From assembly GCA_012027055.1 (NCBI GenBank), contig VEPF01000136.1:1-8750 (forward strand): a DNA stretch of 8,750 nucleotides. The letters run 5' to 3'. A program made the position numbers and the translations under genes. Under the pieces are notes generated by a model. It worked only from the letters and a program-made list of their open reading frames with translations. It did not search any database and had not been told where the DNA came from. This DNA comes from Gemmatimonadota bacterium. GTDB taxonomy: Bacteria; Gemmatimonadota; Gemmatimonadetes; Longimicrobiales; RSA9. This document shows, piece by piece, positions 1 to 6,053 of this stretch. Each line of letters starts with the position of its first letter. Position 1 is the stretch's first letter.

Positions 1-1
1 C

Positions 2-778
2 TGCGTGGTCGTCGTGACCGAGGTCAGCGGTGCGGCCGCGCGCGTGCGCGGCGCCAAGCCGTTCCTGCGCGCGAATACGGACTCGCTCTTCGCCGAGTTC
101 GACATGAGCATCCCGGACCAGCAGCGCGCGGACGTGTGGCTGGCGCAGTTCCGGAAATGGGAAGCAGGCGGGAACATGCCGACGCTGCAGGTCATGCATC
201 TCCCGCGCGACCACACCGCGGGCGCGTCCGCCAGCCAGCACACGCCGCAGGCCATGGTCGCGGACAACGACCTCGCGCTGGGGCGCATCGTCGAGGCGCT
301 CTCGCGCAGTCGCTTCTGGCGGAGCACCGTCATCTTCGTGCTCGAGGACGACGCCCAGAACGGCCCCGATCACGTCGACAGCCACCGCTCCCCACTGCTC
401 GTGATCTCCGCCTGGAACCGGCCGGGCGTGTACCACCGCTTCGGCTCCACCGCCGACGAGCTGCGCACCATCGAGGTGTTCCTGGGCTTCCCGGCGCTCT
501 CGCAGTTCGATCACAACGGCCGGCCGCTTCGCGAGATCTGGACGGACCGCCCCGACCTGACGCCCTATGCGGCGCTCGTGCCCGCGCAGCCGCTCGATGC
601 GGTGAACCCGGCGCGCACCCCCGCGGCGCGCCAGTCGGAGGCGTTCGATCTCTCGCGCGCGGACGCCATCGACGACGACGCGTTCAGCCGCGTGATCTGG
701 CTCGCCGTCAAAGGCGAGGGCGTGCCGTACCCGGGCGCCACGCGCATGTCGGCGCTCGAGGCCATGCGGGCGCGCTGA
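2..778 (+). CDS. Phosphoesterase / alkaline phosphatase-family protein, C-terminal part (5' truncated by window)
   Basis: The frame is open to the window edge with no convincing start, so this is the 3' part of a longer gene. The visible part resembles the C-terminal phosphoesterase domain (PF04185-like, alkaline phosphatase superfamily) often fused behind a YncE/YVTN beta-propeller. Family hallmarks seen: an LPRDHTAG segment near nt 200-223, a MVADNDLALGRIVEA segment near nt 254-298, and the metal-site string EDDAQNGPDHVDSHR near nt 344-388, followed by a 'RTIEVFLGFPALSQFD' type segment. The Asp/His residues of DDAQNGPDHVDSHR are expected metal ligands. Such proteins are usually exported phosphodiesterases or phosphatases; the natural substrate is normally unknown. 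The last 60 or so residues are Ala/Asp/Arg-rich and less conserved. The nearest gene downstream is 176 bp away and looks unrelated. Family assignment is good, exact reaction unknown. Confidence 0.82.
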   Translation, partial: CVVVVTEVSGAAARVRGAKPFLRANTDSLFAEFDMSIPDQQRADVWLAQFRKWEAGGNMPTLQVMHLPRDHTAGASASQHTPQAMVADNDLALGRIVEALSRSRFWRSTVIFVLEDDAQNGPDHVDSHRSPLLVISAWNRPGVYHRFGSTADELRTIEVFLGFPALSQFDHNGRPLREIWTDRPDLTPYAALVPAQPLDAVNPARTPAARQSEAFDLSRADAIDDDAFSRVIWLAVKGEGVPYPGATRMSALEAMRAR

Positions 779-797
779 GGACCATGCGGGCGCGCTG
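762..797 (+). repeat. 16-bp direct repeat across the phosphoesterase stop codon
   Basis: The 16-mer CCATGCGGGCGCGCTG occurs at 762-777 and again at 782-797, a 20-bp period. The first copy is coding and contributes the first two bases of the stop codon; the second lies just after the stop. It looks like a local tandem duplication or slippage product at the gene end. No function is implied. Confidence 0.8.
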
Positions 798-865
798 CGG
801 GCCGCGGGGGCGCCGGCTCGCCTTCCGCGCCCACGTCCGCCCGTGGTTGCCCCGGCCGCTGTCCC

Positions 866-926
866 GGGGCCGTGCGGGCTTTCGCCCGCTCCTTCGGGGC
901 GCCATCATGCCCGCACGTTTGGCCCC
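866..926 (+). repeat. Nested inverted repeats, potential stem-loop in intergenic region
   Basis: CGTGCGGGC (871-879) is the exact reverse complement of GCCCGCACG (909-917). The arms can be extended by GGGGC (866-870) with GCCCC (922-926), leaving a TTTG bulge. Inside, GCGGGC (874-879) can instead pair with GCCCGC (884-889) around a TTTC loop, so two alternative hairpins share one arm. The structure sits in the 176-bp gap 779-954 after the phosphoesterase gene. There is no T-tract, so it is not a classic intrinsic terminator; it may still stop or protect the upstream transcript. No other feature was seen in this gap apart from the lipoprotein ribosome binding site. Confidence 0.5.
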
Positions 927-954
927 GCGATGTCGTCCCGCACGGGAGGCGCTG

Positions 955-1839
955 ATGCCGGACCGCTTTTCGCCGCACCCGCTCCACGGCTTTGCCCTTT
1001 GCGGCGCGCTGGCACTGGCCGGCTGCGCGAAGGACCTCACCAGCGAACGCGCGGCGGAACTGATCGCGGCTCGCTTCCCGCCCGATACGATCGAGTGGAC
1101 CACGGACGCGGGCTGGCCCCGGGCCCTGGAGGCACTGGCGGCCCAGGGCTGGATCCAGTACTCCGCGGGCGACGACGCGCCCACCCTGTCGCTCACGCCG
1201 GCGGGCGAGCAGCATGGGCTGCGCCTCACCCGCGACAGCCTGGCCTACGGCGGCGTGCGCTTGACCGGCCGCCTGTGCACCCTGGCGGTGGACAGTGTCG
1301 GCAGCATCACGGCGCTGGAGCGGCCCGGCGTACGGGCCGCGGAAACTCGCTTCACACGTCGCTACCTCCAGCCCACGGCGCTGTTCGACTGGCTGAGCAG
1401 GAGCCCCGTCTACCGCGACGAGTGCCCGCCGGCGAAGGTGCACGAGGGTACCGCCACGTTCCTGGCGGACGGCAGCACCTGGCGCCTGAACCAGGCGCCG
1501 GCATTCCCGGCGCAGGCGCAGGTGCAGGCGACCACCAACTTCTCCCGCGACTCCTATGGCCGGCTGAACGGGGCGGCGTACACCTTCGAGGTGGCCACGC
1601 CTGCCACCGACGCGGACGGCGACTCGCTCTCCTACCGCTGGGTGGGCCGCTACTACCCGGGCGAAGGCGACAAGCTGCTCGACATGGAATTGATGGCCAC
1701 GGGCCTGAGGGCGAGCTGGCCAGGCCTGGTCATCATGGGCGAGCCCGCCGGCGGCGTGGTCATGTTCATCGCCGAAGACACCTGGGGCGCCACCGACACC
1801 GTCCGCATCTGCATCGAAGGCGGGTCGTTCGGCTGCTGA
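955..1839 (+). CDS. Hypothetical lipoprotein
   Basis: A 294-residue protein of unrecognised function. The ATG at 955 is chosen because GGGAGG lies just upstream (about nt 943-948), and because the product then begins with a short type II signal peptide: basic/polar residues 1-11, a hydrophobic stretch about 12-22, and a lipobox LAGC with Cys24 as the predicted lipidated residue. The following residue is Ala, not Asp, so an outer-membrane destination is expected if the Lol rule applies. Residues from about 30 to 150 are a mixed alpha/beta region without a recognised motif. Near residues 205-280 there is a beta-rich stretch with TFEVATPATDADGDSLSYRW, resembling the end of a PKD or cadherin-like immunoglobulin fold, and the C-terminus ends in ICIEGGSFGC. 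Cys residues in the mature chain could form disulphides. It stands alone between two large gaps, so no pathway can be assigned. An in-frame ATG at 907 would prepend 16 residues and spoil the signal peptide. Confidence 0.72.
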   Translation: MPDRFSPHPLHGFALCGALALAGCAKDLTSERAAELIAARFPPDTIEWTTDAGWPRALEALAAQGWIQYSAGDDAPTLSLTPAGEQHGLRLTRDSLAYGGVRLTGRLCTLAVDSVGSITALERPGVRAAETRFTRRYLQPTALFDWLSRSPVYRDECPPAKVHEGTATFLADGSTWRLNQAPAFPAQAQVQATTNFSRDSYGRLNGAAYTFEVATPATDADGDSLSYRWVGRYYPGEGDKLLDMELMATGLRASWPGLVIMGEPAGGVVMFIAEDTWGATDTVRICIEGGSFGC

Positions 1840-1844
1840 ACCCG

Positions 1845-1912
1845 GCGATCGGGAGCGGCCGCGCTCCGGCCTCTCCCCGCCACCCCGTCCGCGCACCCTC
1901 CGGCCCGATCGC
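1845..1912 (+). repeat. Inverted repeats downstream of lipoprotein gene, possible terminator
   Basis: GCGATCGGG (1845-1853) and CCCGATCGC (1904-1912) are perfect 9-bp inverted arms. Between them lies a smaller hairpin, GGAGCG (1852-1857) and CGCTCC (1862-1867), around a GCCG loop; it overlaps the left outer arm by two bases. The position immediately after the lipoprotein stop codon fits a transcript end, but there is no run of T after either stem, so termination is only a possibility. Confidence 0.4.
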
Positions 1913-1954
1913 AGCCGGCCTCGCCGACCGTCCATTTCTCCCTTGCTGCGGCTC

Positions 1955-2056
1955 TTGACAGGGCGGCTGCAGCGCTGGTACCTGAGTGTATTCTGATTCC
2001 ACCGAGTTGAACCAAAGGAAACCCTGGAACCCGGCTGACGGCGGCAGGGAGGGGCA
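1955..2056 (+). promoter_or_regulatory. Putative promoter/operator region of the catabolic operon
   Basis: This is the only clearly AT-enriched pocket in the window: about half of nt 1978-2032 is A/T. It starts with a perfect -35-like TTGACA at 1955-1960. TATTCT at 1989-1994 resembles a -10 element, but the 28-bp spacing between them is too long for a standard sigma-70 promoter, so the actual elements are unresolved. Three direct-repeat units, GAACCAAAG, GAAACCCTG and GAACCCGGC, follow each other at 9-bp phase (2009-2035), and could be binding half-sites for the XRE-cupin regulator encoded one gene downstream. The region ends with a purine-rich ribosome binding site (GGGAGGGG, about 2047-2054) directly before the isomerase ATG. 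Confidence 0.42.
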
Positions 2057-2854
2057 ATGCGCCTGGGTGTGTGCGCGAGTATGATCGCGCCGGAACGGGA
2101 CTCGATCGGCATCGAGTCGGTCGCGGCGGCGGCAGGCATGGGCTTCGACTATGTGGAGCTGTCGCTGGCGCACCTGGCCGCGCTGCCCGAGGCGGAGTTC
2201 GAGGGGCTGGTCAAGCGCATGGCGCGCGCCGGCCTGCACTGCGAGGCCTGCAACAACTTCTTCCCGCCGCCGGTGCGGCTCACGGGGCCGGATGCCGATC
2301 TGCAGGCGGCCCTGGACTATGCGGCCGCCGCGCTGGCGCGGGCCGCGTGGCTGGGGGTAGAGGTGGTGGTGCTGGGCAGCTCGGGGGCGAAGAACATCCC
2401 GGCCGGCTTCCCCGCGGCGGAAGCGCGGCGGCAGTTCCTGGCGCTGCTGCGCGGGCTCGCGCCGTGTGCACGCCAGTACGGCATCACCATCGTGCTGGAG
2501 GCGATCAGCCGGCCGGAGGCCAATTTCATCAACCTGGCGGGAGAGGCGCTCGCACTGGTGCACGAGGTGGACCATCCCGGCGTGCGGCTGCTGATGGACT
2601 ACTATCATCTGGCCACCGAGGCGGAGAGCCCGGGTGTGATCCGGGAGGCCGGTCTGCTGATCCGCCACGTCCATTTCGCGCAGCCGGCCGGCCGCGCCTT
2701 CCCGGTGGCGTGGGACGCGGAGTACCAGCCGTTCTTCCGGGCACTGCAGGACATCGACTACGGCGGGCGTCTGAGCATCGAAGCGTATACCAGCGACTTC
2801 CCGAAGGACGCGCCGCGCGCGCTGGCGATGCTGCGGGCGGCCGCGAACTGGTGA
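2057..2854 (+). CDS. Sugar (phosphate) isomerase/epimerase, xylose isomerase-like TIM barrel
   Basis: A 265-residue cytoplasmic protein of the AP-endonuclease-2/xylose isomerase-like TIM-barrel family (PF01261), the normal length for hydroxypyruvate isomerase (Hyi), 2-oxo-tetronate isomerase (OtnI) and D-tagatose 3-epimerase relatives. Expected divalent-metal ligands are visible: Glu148 (VLEAISRPEANF), Asp181 (LLMDYYH), His206 (RHVHFA) and Glu242 (LSIEAYTSDF). The E148-to-D181 interval of 33 residues equals that of D-tagatose 3-epimerase, and the two glutamates would be the acid/base pair. Its ATG has a very strong Shine-Dalgarno. It is the first gene of the operon and ends 4 bp before the XRE-cupin regulator, so the two are probably translationally coupled. 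GarR later in the cluster suggests hydroxypyruvate/tartronate semialdehyde interconversion as one possible reaction, but family members also include tetronate isomerases, 3-epimerases and the 3-oxo-isoapionate decarboxylase type. Fold is secure; substrate is open. Confidence 0.85.
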   Translation: MRLGVCASMIAPERDSIGIESVAAAAGMGFDYVELSLAHLAALPEAEFEGLVKRMARAGLHCEACNNFFPPPVRLTGPDADLQAALDYAAAALARAAWLGVEVVVLGSSGAKNIPAGFPAAEARRQFLALLRGLAPCARQYGITIVLEAISRPEANFINLAGEALALVHEVDHPGVRLLMDYYHLATEAESPGVIREAGLLIRHVHFAQPAGRAFPVAWDAEYQPFFRALQDIDYGGRLSIEAYTSDFPKDAPRALAMLRAAANW

Positions 2855-2858
2855 GGCC

Positions 2859-3398
2859 ATGAAGGAACTGCACCTGGGGAGCCACATCCGGAAGCTGCGG
2901 CTGGAGCAGCACCGGACGCAGCAGGAGATCGCGGACGCGTGCGGCTTCACCAAGAGCCTGCTCTCGAAGATCGAGCGGAACCGGGTCATGCCGCCGATCG
3001 CGACGCTGGTGAAGATCGCGAACGCGCTCGGCACGCGGGTGTCGGTGCTGATCGAGAGCGGCCGCAAGGTGGCAAGCGTGAAGGCCACGGGCGCGGACGT
3101 CGTGGAGCAGCTGACCAGCACCGAGCAGGGCTACTGGATCCACCCCTACGCCACGCGGTTCCGCAGCAAGCGCATGCAGCCGTTCATGTTCGTGGTGCGG
3201 AAGGGGGAGGTGAAGGAGCACCACCTGTCGCACCAGGGCGAGGAGTTCATCTACGTCCTGAACGGCCGGGTGCGGGTGCAGGTGGGTCCCGACGAGCACA
3301 CGCTCGCCGAAGGTGATGCTTTGTACTTCGACGCCGGCCACACGCACCAGGTGATTCCGGTCTCCGACGAGGCCCGCTACCTGGACATTTTCGCCTGA
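2859..3398 (+). CDS. XRE-family transcriptional regulator with C-terminal cupin domain
   Basis: A 179-residue regulator. Residues about 8-64 form a Cro/C1-type helix-turn-helix (IRKLRLEQHRTQQEIADACG, then FTKSLLSKIERNRVMPPIATL), and residues about 105-177 form a cupin_2 domain (SHQGEEFIYVLNGRVRV, then GDALYFDAGHTHQV). Likely metal or ligand contacts are His125, Glu129 and His163; the first His of the usual HxH pair is Leu123, as in many regulators of this type. Such proteins bind DNA as dimers and use the cupin domain to sense a small molecule, often a substrate or intermediate of the adjacent catabolic genes. It starts 4 bp after the isomerase stop, with only a short GAGG close to the ATG, so translation probably depends on coupling. 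Its position inside the operon suggests autoregulation and local control. Whether it activates or represses cannot be told. Confidence 0.9.
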   Translation: MKELHLGSHIRKLRLEQHRTQQEIADACGFTKSLLSKIERNRVMPPIATLVKIANALGTRVSVLIESGRKVASVKATGADVVEQLTSTEQGYWIHPYATRFRSKRMQPFMFVVRKGEVKEHHLSHQGEEFIYVLNGRVRVQVGPDEHTLAEGDALYFDAGHTHQVIPVSDEARYLDIFA

Positions 3399-3432
3399 TC
3401 GCTCGCCGACCGGACCGCCGGACCACGCGGCG

Positions 3433-3448
3433 GCAGCCGGGCGGCTGC
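3433..3448 (+). repeat. Short hairpin between regulator and racemase-like gene
   Basis: GCAGCC (3433-3438) and GGCTGC (3443-3448) form a 6-bp stem around a GGGC loop, in the 70-bp gap 3399-3468. There is no T-tract. It could be an RNA-processing or partial attenuation site that separates the regulator from the enzyme genes, or chance in GC-rich DNA. The gap also carries the GGAG ribosome binding site (3458-3461) of the next gene and no convincing promoter. Confidence 0.35.
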
Positions 3449-3468
3449 GGAACCGATGGAGAATCGCG

Positions 3469-4173
3469 ATGCCCACGGACCTGACCGGGCGCAAGCTCGG
3501 CATCATTCACGCGGCGCTGATCACCACGCGCGCCGTCCAGAAGTACATCGACGAGATCATCCCGGAGGTGGAGGTGGTGCACTGGGTGGATGACACCATC
3601 CAGAACACCAACTTCGCGTGCCCGCCGGGCGTCATCCCGCGGAAGAACTACGCCAAGTTCGTGACCGGCGCGCTCTCGCAGCAGGAGTACGGCGTGGACC
3701 TGATCCTGCTCGCCTGCTCCACCTTCAACCGGGCCGCGGAGCACGCGCGCCCGATGATCGACGTGCCCATCCTGCAGATCGACCGGCCCATGATGGATCT
3801 GGCGGTGCAGGACGGGCGACGCGTGGGCCTGCTGGCCACCGTGCCCACCACGGTGCCCGCGTCCGAGCGCCTGCTGCGCCTGGCGGCGACGGAAGCCGGC
3901 CGGCAGGTGGAGGTCCACACCCGGCTCTGCAGCGAAGCTTTCCGGGTGCTCAAGGCCGGCCATCCCGAGCAGCACAACGAGATGCTGCTGGCGGAGATCG
4001 ACGAGCTGTCGCGGCACGTGGACGCGATCGTCATGGCGCAGGTGTCGATGACCGCGCTCGAGCCGCACCTCACCGCTACCCGCGTGCCGGTCTACAACAG
4101 CGGGCGCACGGCCTTCAACCGGATCCGCGAGTTCCTGGAGGCGTTGCCCGCGCCGGCGGGAGGGTCCCGATGA
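3469..4173 (+). CDS. Asp/Glu/hydantoin racemase-superfamily protein, single-cysteine variant
   Basis: A 234-residue cytoplasmic protein with the two-lobed Asp/Glu racemase fold (PF01177-like). The N-terminal lobe starts with KLGIIHAALITT and carries the catalytic-type cysteine Cys83 in LILLACSTFN. The C-terminal lobe starts near GRRVGLLATVPTTV (residues 117-130), a typical second-lobe opening. Where racemases have their second cysteine, this protein has DAIVMAQVSM with Gln191. Classical two-base racemisation is therefore unlikely. Known relatives with one cysteine include arylmalonate decarboxylase, though that enzyme keeps the C-lobe cysteine, and maleate isomerase uses both. Other cysteines are Cys51 and Cys154, neither in a catalytic motif. 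A GGAG site lies 7 bp before the ATG. The stop overlaps the next start as ATGA, tying its expression to the transketolase. Plausible roles are isomerisation, epimerisation or decarboxylation of a small acid intermediate. Confidence 0.78.
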   Translation: MPTDLTGRKLGIIHAALITTRAVQKYIDEIIPEVEVVHWVDDTIQNTNFACPPGVIPRKNYAKFVTGALSQQEYGVDLILLACSTFNRAAEHARPMIDVPILQIDRPMMDLAVQDGRRVGLLATVPTTVPASERLLRLAATEAGRQVEVHTRLCSEAFRVLKAGHPEQHNEMLLAEIDELSRHVDAIVMAQVSMTALEPHLTATRVPVYNSGRTAFNRIREFLEALPAPAGGSR

Positions 4174-5087
4174 GGCGGACGCGCGACCCCGCGGAGCTGG
4201 CCCGCATCGCGCGGCTGATCCGCGCGCACATCGTGCGCATGGTCGGCATCGACCAGAAGGGCCACCTGGGCGGCTCCTGCTCCGCGGCCGACATCGTGAC
4301 CGCGCTCTACTTCTACCAGCTGCGCTTCGACGCCGCGCGTCCGGACTGGCCGGGCCGCGGCCGGTTCCTGCTCTCCAAGGGGCACAGCGCGCTCGCGCAG
4401 TATGCCTGCCTGGCGGAATGCGGCTTCTTCCCGAAGCGCGAGCTGCTGAAGGTGAAGACACTGGGCGCGCTGCTGCAGGGCCACCCGGAAGTGGACCGCA
4501 CGCCGGGCATCGAGGCCAACACCGGCTCGCTCGGCCAGGGCATCTCGATGGCCTGCGGGATGGCGGCCGGGCTCCGGCTGGACGCCCGTGACAGCCGCGT
4601 CTACTGCATCGTGGGCGATGGCGAGACCTGCGAAGGGCAGGTGTGGGAAGCCTCTCACGCGGCCTCCTTCTACGAGCTCGACAACCTGCTCGTGTTCCTC
4701 GACCACAACGGCCTGATGACCAACGGCAAGCTCACCGACCGCTACAACACCGGGCCCTATCCCGAGAAGTGGCGCGCTTTCGGCTGGCACGTGCTGGAGA
4801 TCGACGGCCACGACCCGGGCGCCATCGTGGGCGCCCTCGACACCGCGGCCGGCCTGAAGGGCAGACCGACCATGGTCGTCGCGCACACGGTCAAGGGCAA
4901 AGGGGTCTCCTTCGCGGAGCACCGGCCCGAGTTCCACAACGGGACCCTGAACCGCGCCCAGTACCAGCAGGCGCTGCGCGAGCTGGGGGCGGACCCGGAC
5001 GCGCCCTTCGACGAGACGCCGCTCTGTGCCCTGCCGGAGTTCGCCCTGCCCGGCGGAGCGGCGGCAACGACGGGAGGTGCGGCATGA
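4170..5087 (+). CDS. Transketolase, N-terminal (thiamine-diphosphate-binding) subunit
   Basis: A 305-residue subunit of a split transketolase. It carries the thiamine-diphosphate/magnesium motif GDGETCEGQVWEA starting at Gly149 and ending with the conserved Asn180 of VFLDHNG. Conserved His32 (KGHLGG) and His72 (LLSKGHSALAQY), and the GSLGQGISMACGMA segment (residues 119-132), are also present. This matches the Pyr/PP-domain division in which the N-subunit supplies diphosphate binding. The ATG at 4170 overlaps the racemase-like stop (ATGA, 4170-4173) behind GGGAGGG, and fits family N-termini; longer in-frame extension upstream would only overlap the preceding gene. The complex moves a two-carbon ketol unit between a ketose and an aldose. 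Split transketolases are common in carbohydrate catabolic operons, for instance apulose-4-phosphate transketolase AptAB and the sulfo-transketolase SqwGH. The C-terminal 20 residues are Ala/Gly-rich and probably disordered. Donor and acceptor are unknown. Confidence 0.93.
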   Translation: MRRTRDPAELARIARLIRAHIVRMVGIDQKGHLGGSCSAADIVTALYFYQLRFDAARPDWPGRGRFLLSKGHSALAQYACLAECGFFPKRELLKVKTLGALLQGHPEVDRTPGIEANTGSLGQGISMACGMAAGLRLDARDSRVYCIVGDGETCEGQVWEASHAASFYELDNLLVFLDHNGLMTNGKLTDRYNTGPYPEKWRAFGWHVLEIDGHDPGAIVGALDTAAGLKGRPTMVVAHTVKGKGVSFAEHRPEFHNGTLNRAQYQQALRELGADPDAPFDETPLCALPEFALPGGAAATTGGAA

Positions 5088-6037
5088 GCCCGACGCTCGC
5101 TACCGCCCGGATCCAGAACCCGCGCGAGGTCTACGGCCGCACGCTCGTGGAGCTGGGGCGGGCCGATCCGCGGGTGGTGGTGCTCGAGGGCGACCTCGGC
5201 AAGTCCACCATGACCTGCTACTTCGAGGAGACTTTCCCCGAACGTTTCTTCGAGATGGGCATCGGCGAGGCGAACATGACCTCGTTCGCCGCGGGCCTGG
5301 CCCTGACCGGCAAGATCCCGTTCACCAACTCGTTCGCGGTGTTCGCGGCCGGCCGCGCGTACGACCAGATCCGCATGGGCGTGTGCGTGCCGAAGCTGAA
5401 CGTGAAGATCGTGGGTTCCTCGGCCGGGCTCTCGGACTTCGGGGATGGCAGCTCGCACCAGACCGTCGATGATGTCGCCATCATGCGCGTGCTGCCCCAC
5501 ATGACGGTACTGGTGCCGGCGGACGCGATCGAGGTGCGGAAGATGGTCTACGCCGCGGTCGCGCACCCCGGTCCGGTCTACATCCGCATCACTCGCAACG
5601 ACCTGCCGGACGTGACGCGCGAGCACGAGCCCTTCGTGATCGGCCGGCCCGGCCTCATCCGCGACGGCAGCGATGTCGTGATCTTCGCGATGGGCCAGAT
5701 GGTGTCCGAGGCCGTGCGGGCGGCGGACGCCCTGGCGGCCGAGGGGAGCGGCGCGCGCGTGGTGAACGTGTCCACGCTCAAGCCGGTGGACGAGGCCGCG
5801 CTGATCGCGCTGGCGCGGGGGTTCCGGGGCATCGTGACCGCGGAGGAGCACTCGCTGATCGGCGGTCTGGCCAGCGTGGTCACGTGGGCGTTCCGCAACG
5901 AGCACATACCCGTGCGTTGCGTGGGCATCGAGGACCGCTGGGGCCAGTCCGCGCACAGCTACGCGGAGCTGCAGCAGGAATACGGCCTGACCGCCGGGCA
6001 CGTGGCCGCGCAGGCGCGGGCGGTCCTGAACGACTGA
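5084..6037 (+). CDS. Transketolase, C-terminal (pyrimidine-binding) subunit
   Basis: A 317-residue partner of the preceding gene, needed to form a complete transketolase. Its N-terminal Pyr domain holds the catalytic glutamate Glu62 in MGIGEANMTSFAAGLA, which activates the thiamine ring of the other subunit. GSSHQTVDDVAIMR (residues 122-135) is a conserved active-site loop with His125. The C-terminal transketolase_C domain spans about residues 190-315 and includes VVNVSTLKPVD, TAEEHSLIGGLASVV and the GIEDRWGQSA segment, where transketolases usually have GxxDxFGxSG. The start codon overlaps the N-subunit stop (ATGA, 5084-5087), with GGGAGGTG upstream, giving matched stoichiometry through coupled translation. 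Having Trp-Gly-Gln-Ser in the GIEDRWGQS motif is a small departure that might reflect the substrate. Subunit identity is secure; the sugar substrates are not. Confidence 0.93.
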   Translation: MSPTLATARIQNPREVYGRTLVELGRADPRVVVLEGDLGKSTMTCYFEETFPERFFEMGIGEANMTSFAAGLALTGKIPFTNSFAVFAAGRAYDQIRMGVCVPKLNVKIVGSSAGLSDFGDGSSHQTVDDVAIMRVLPHMTVLVPADAIEVRKMVYAAVAHPGPVYIRITRNDLPDVTREHEPFVIGRPGLIRDGSDVVIFAMGQMVSEAVRAADALAAEGSGARVVNVSTLKPVDEAALIALARGFRGIVTAEEHSLIGGLASVVTWAFRNEHIPVRCVGIEDRWGQSAHSYAELQQEYGLTAGHVAAQARAVLND

Positions 6038-6053
6038 CGCAGGAGGACCTCGA

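Noticed and set aside
136..954. Upstream in-frame extension of the lipoprotein gene
   Set aside because: It would run out of frame through the phosphoesterase gene, is Arg/Ala-rich, and would bury the signal peptide and lipobox that start at 955.
1955..1994. Canonical sigma-70 promoter from TTGACA plus TATTCT
   Set aside because: The 28-bp spacing is too long and no good -10 lies 16-18 bp after TTGACA. It is kept only as a loose regulatory region.
565..2139. Long minus-strand open frame overlapping the phosphoesterase and lipoprotein genes
   Set aside because: High GC removes stop codons from antisense frames. The product is Arg/Gly/Ala-rich without motifs, and the plus strand holds recognisable genes here.
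1766..3121. Long minus-strand open frame under the isomerase and regulator
   Set aside because: It is antisense to well-supported TIM-barrel and XRE-cupin genes, and its composition is Arg/His-rich shadow sequence with no domain.
4170..6037. Sulfo-transketolase (SqwGH) pathway for sulfoquinovose
   Set aside because: The split transketolase fits, but no sulfosugar isomerase of the SqvD/SqwI type, sulfoacetaldehyde dehydrogenase or sulfonate exporter is visible, and GarR does not belong to that route.
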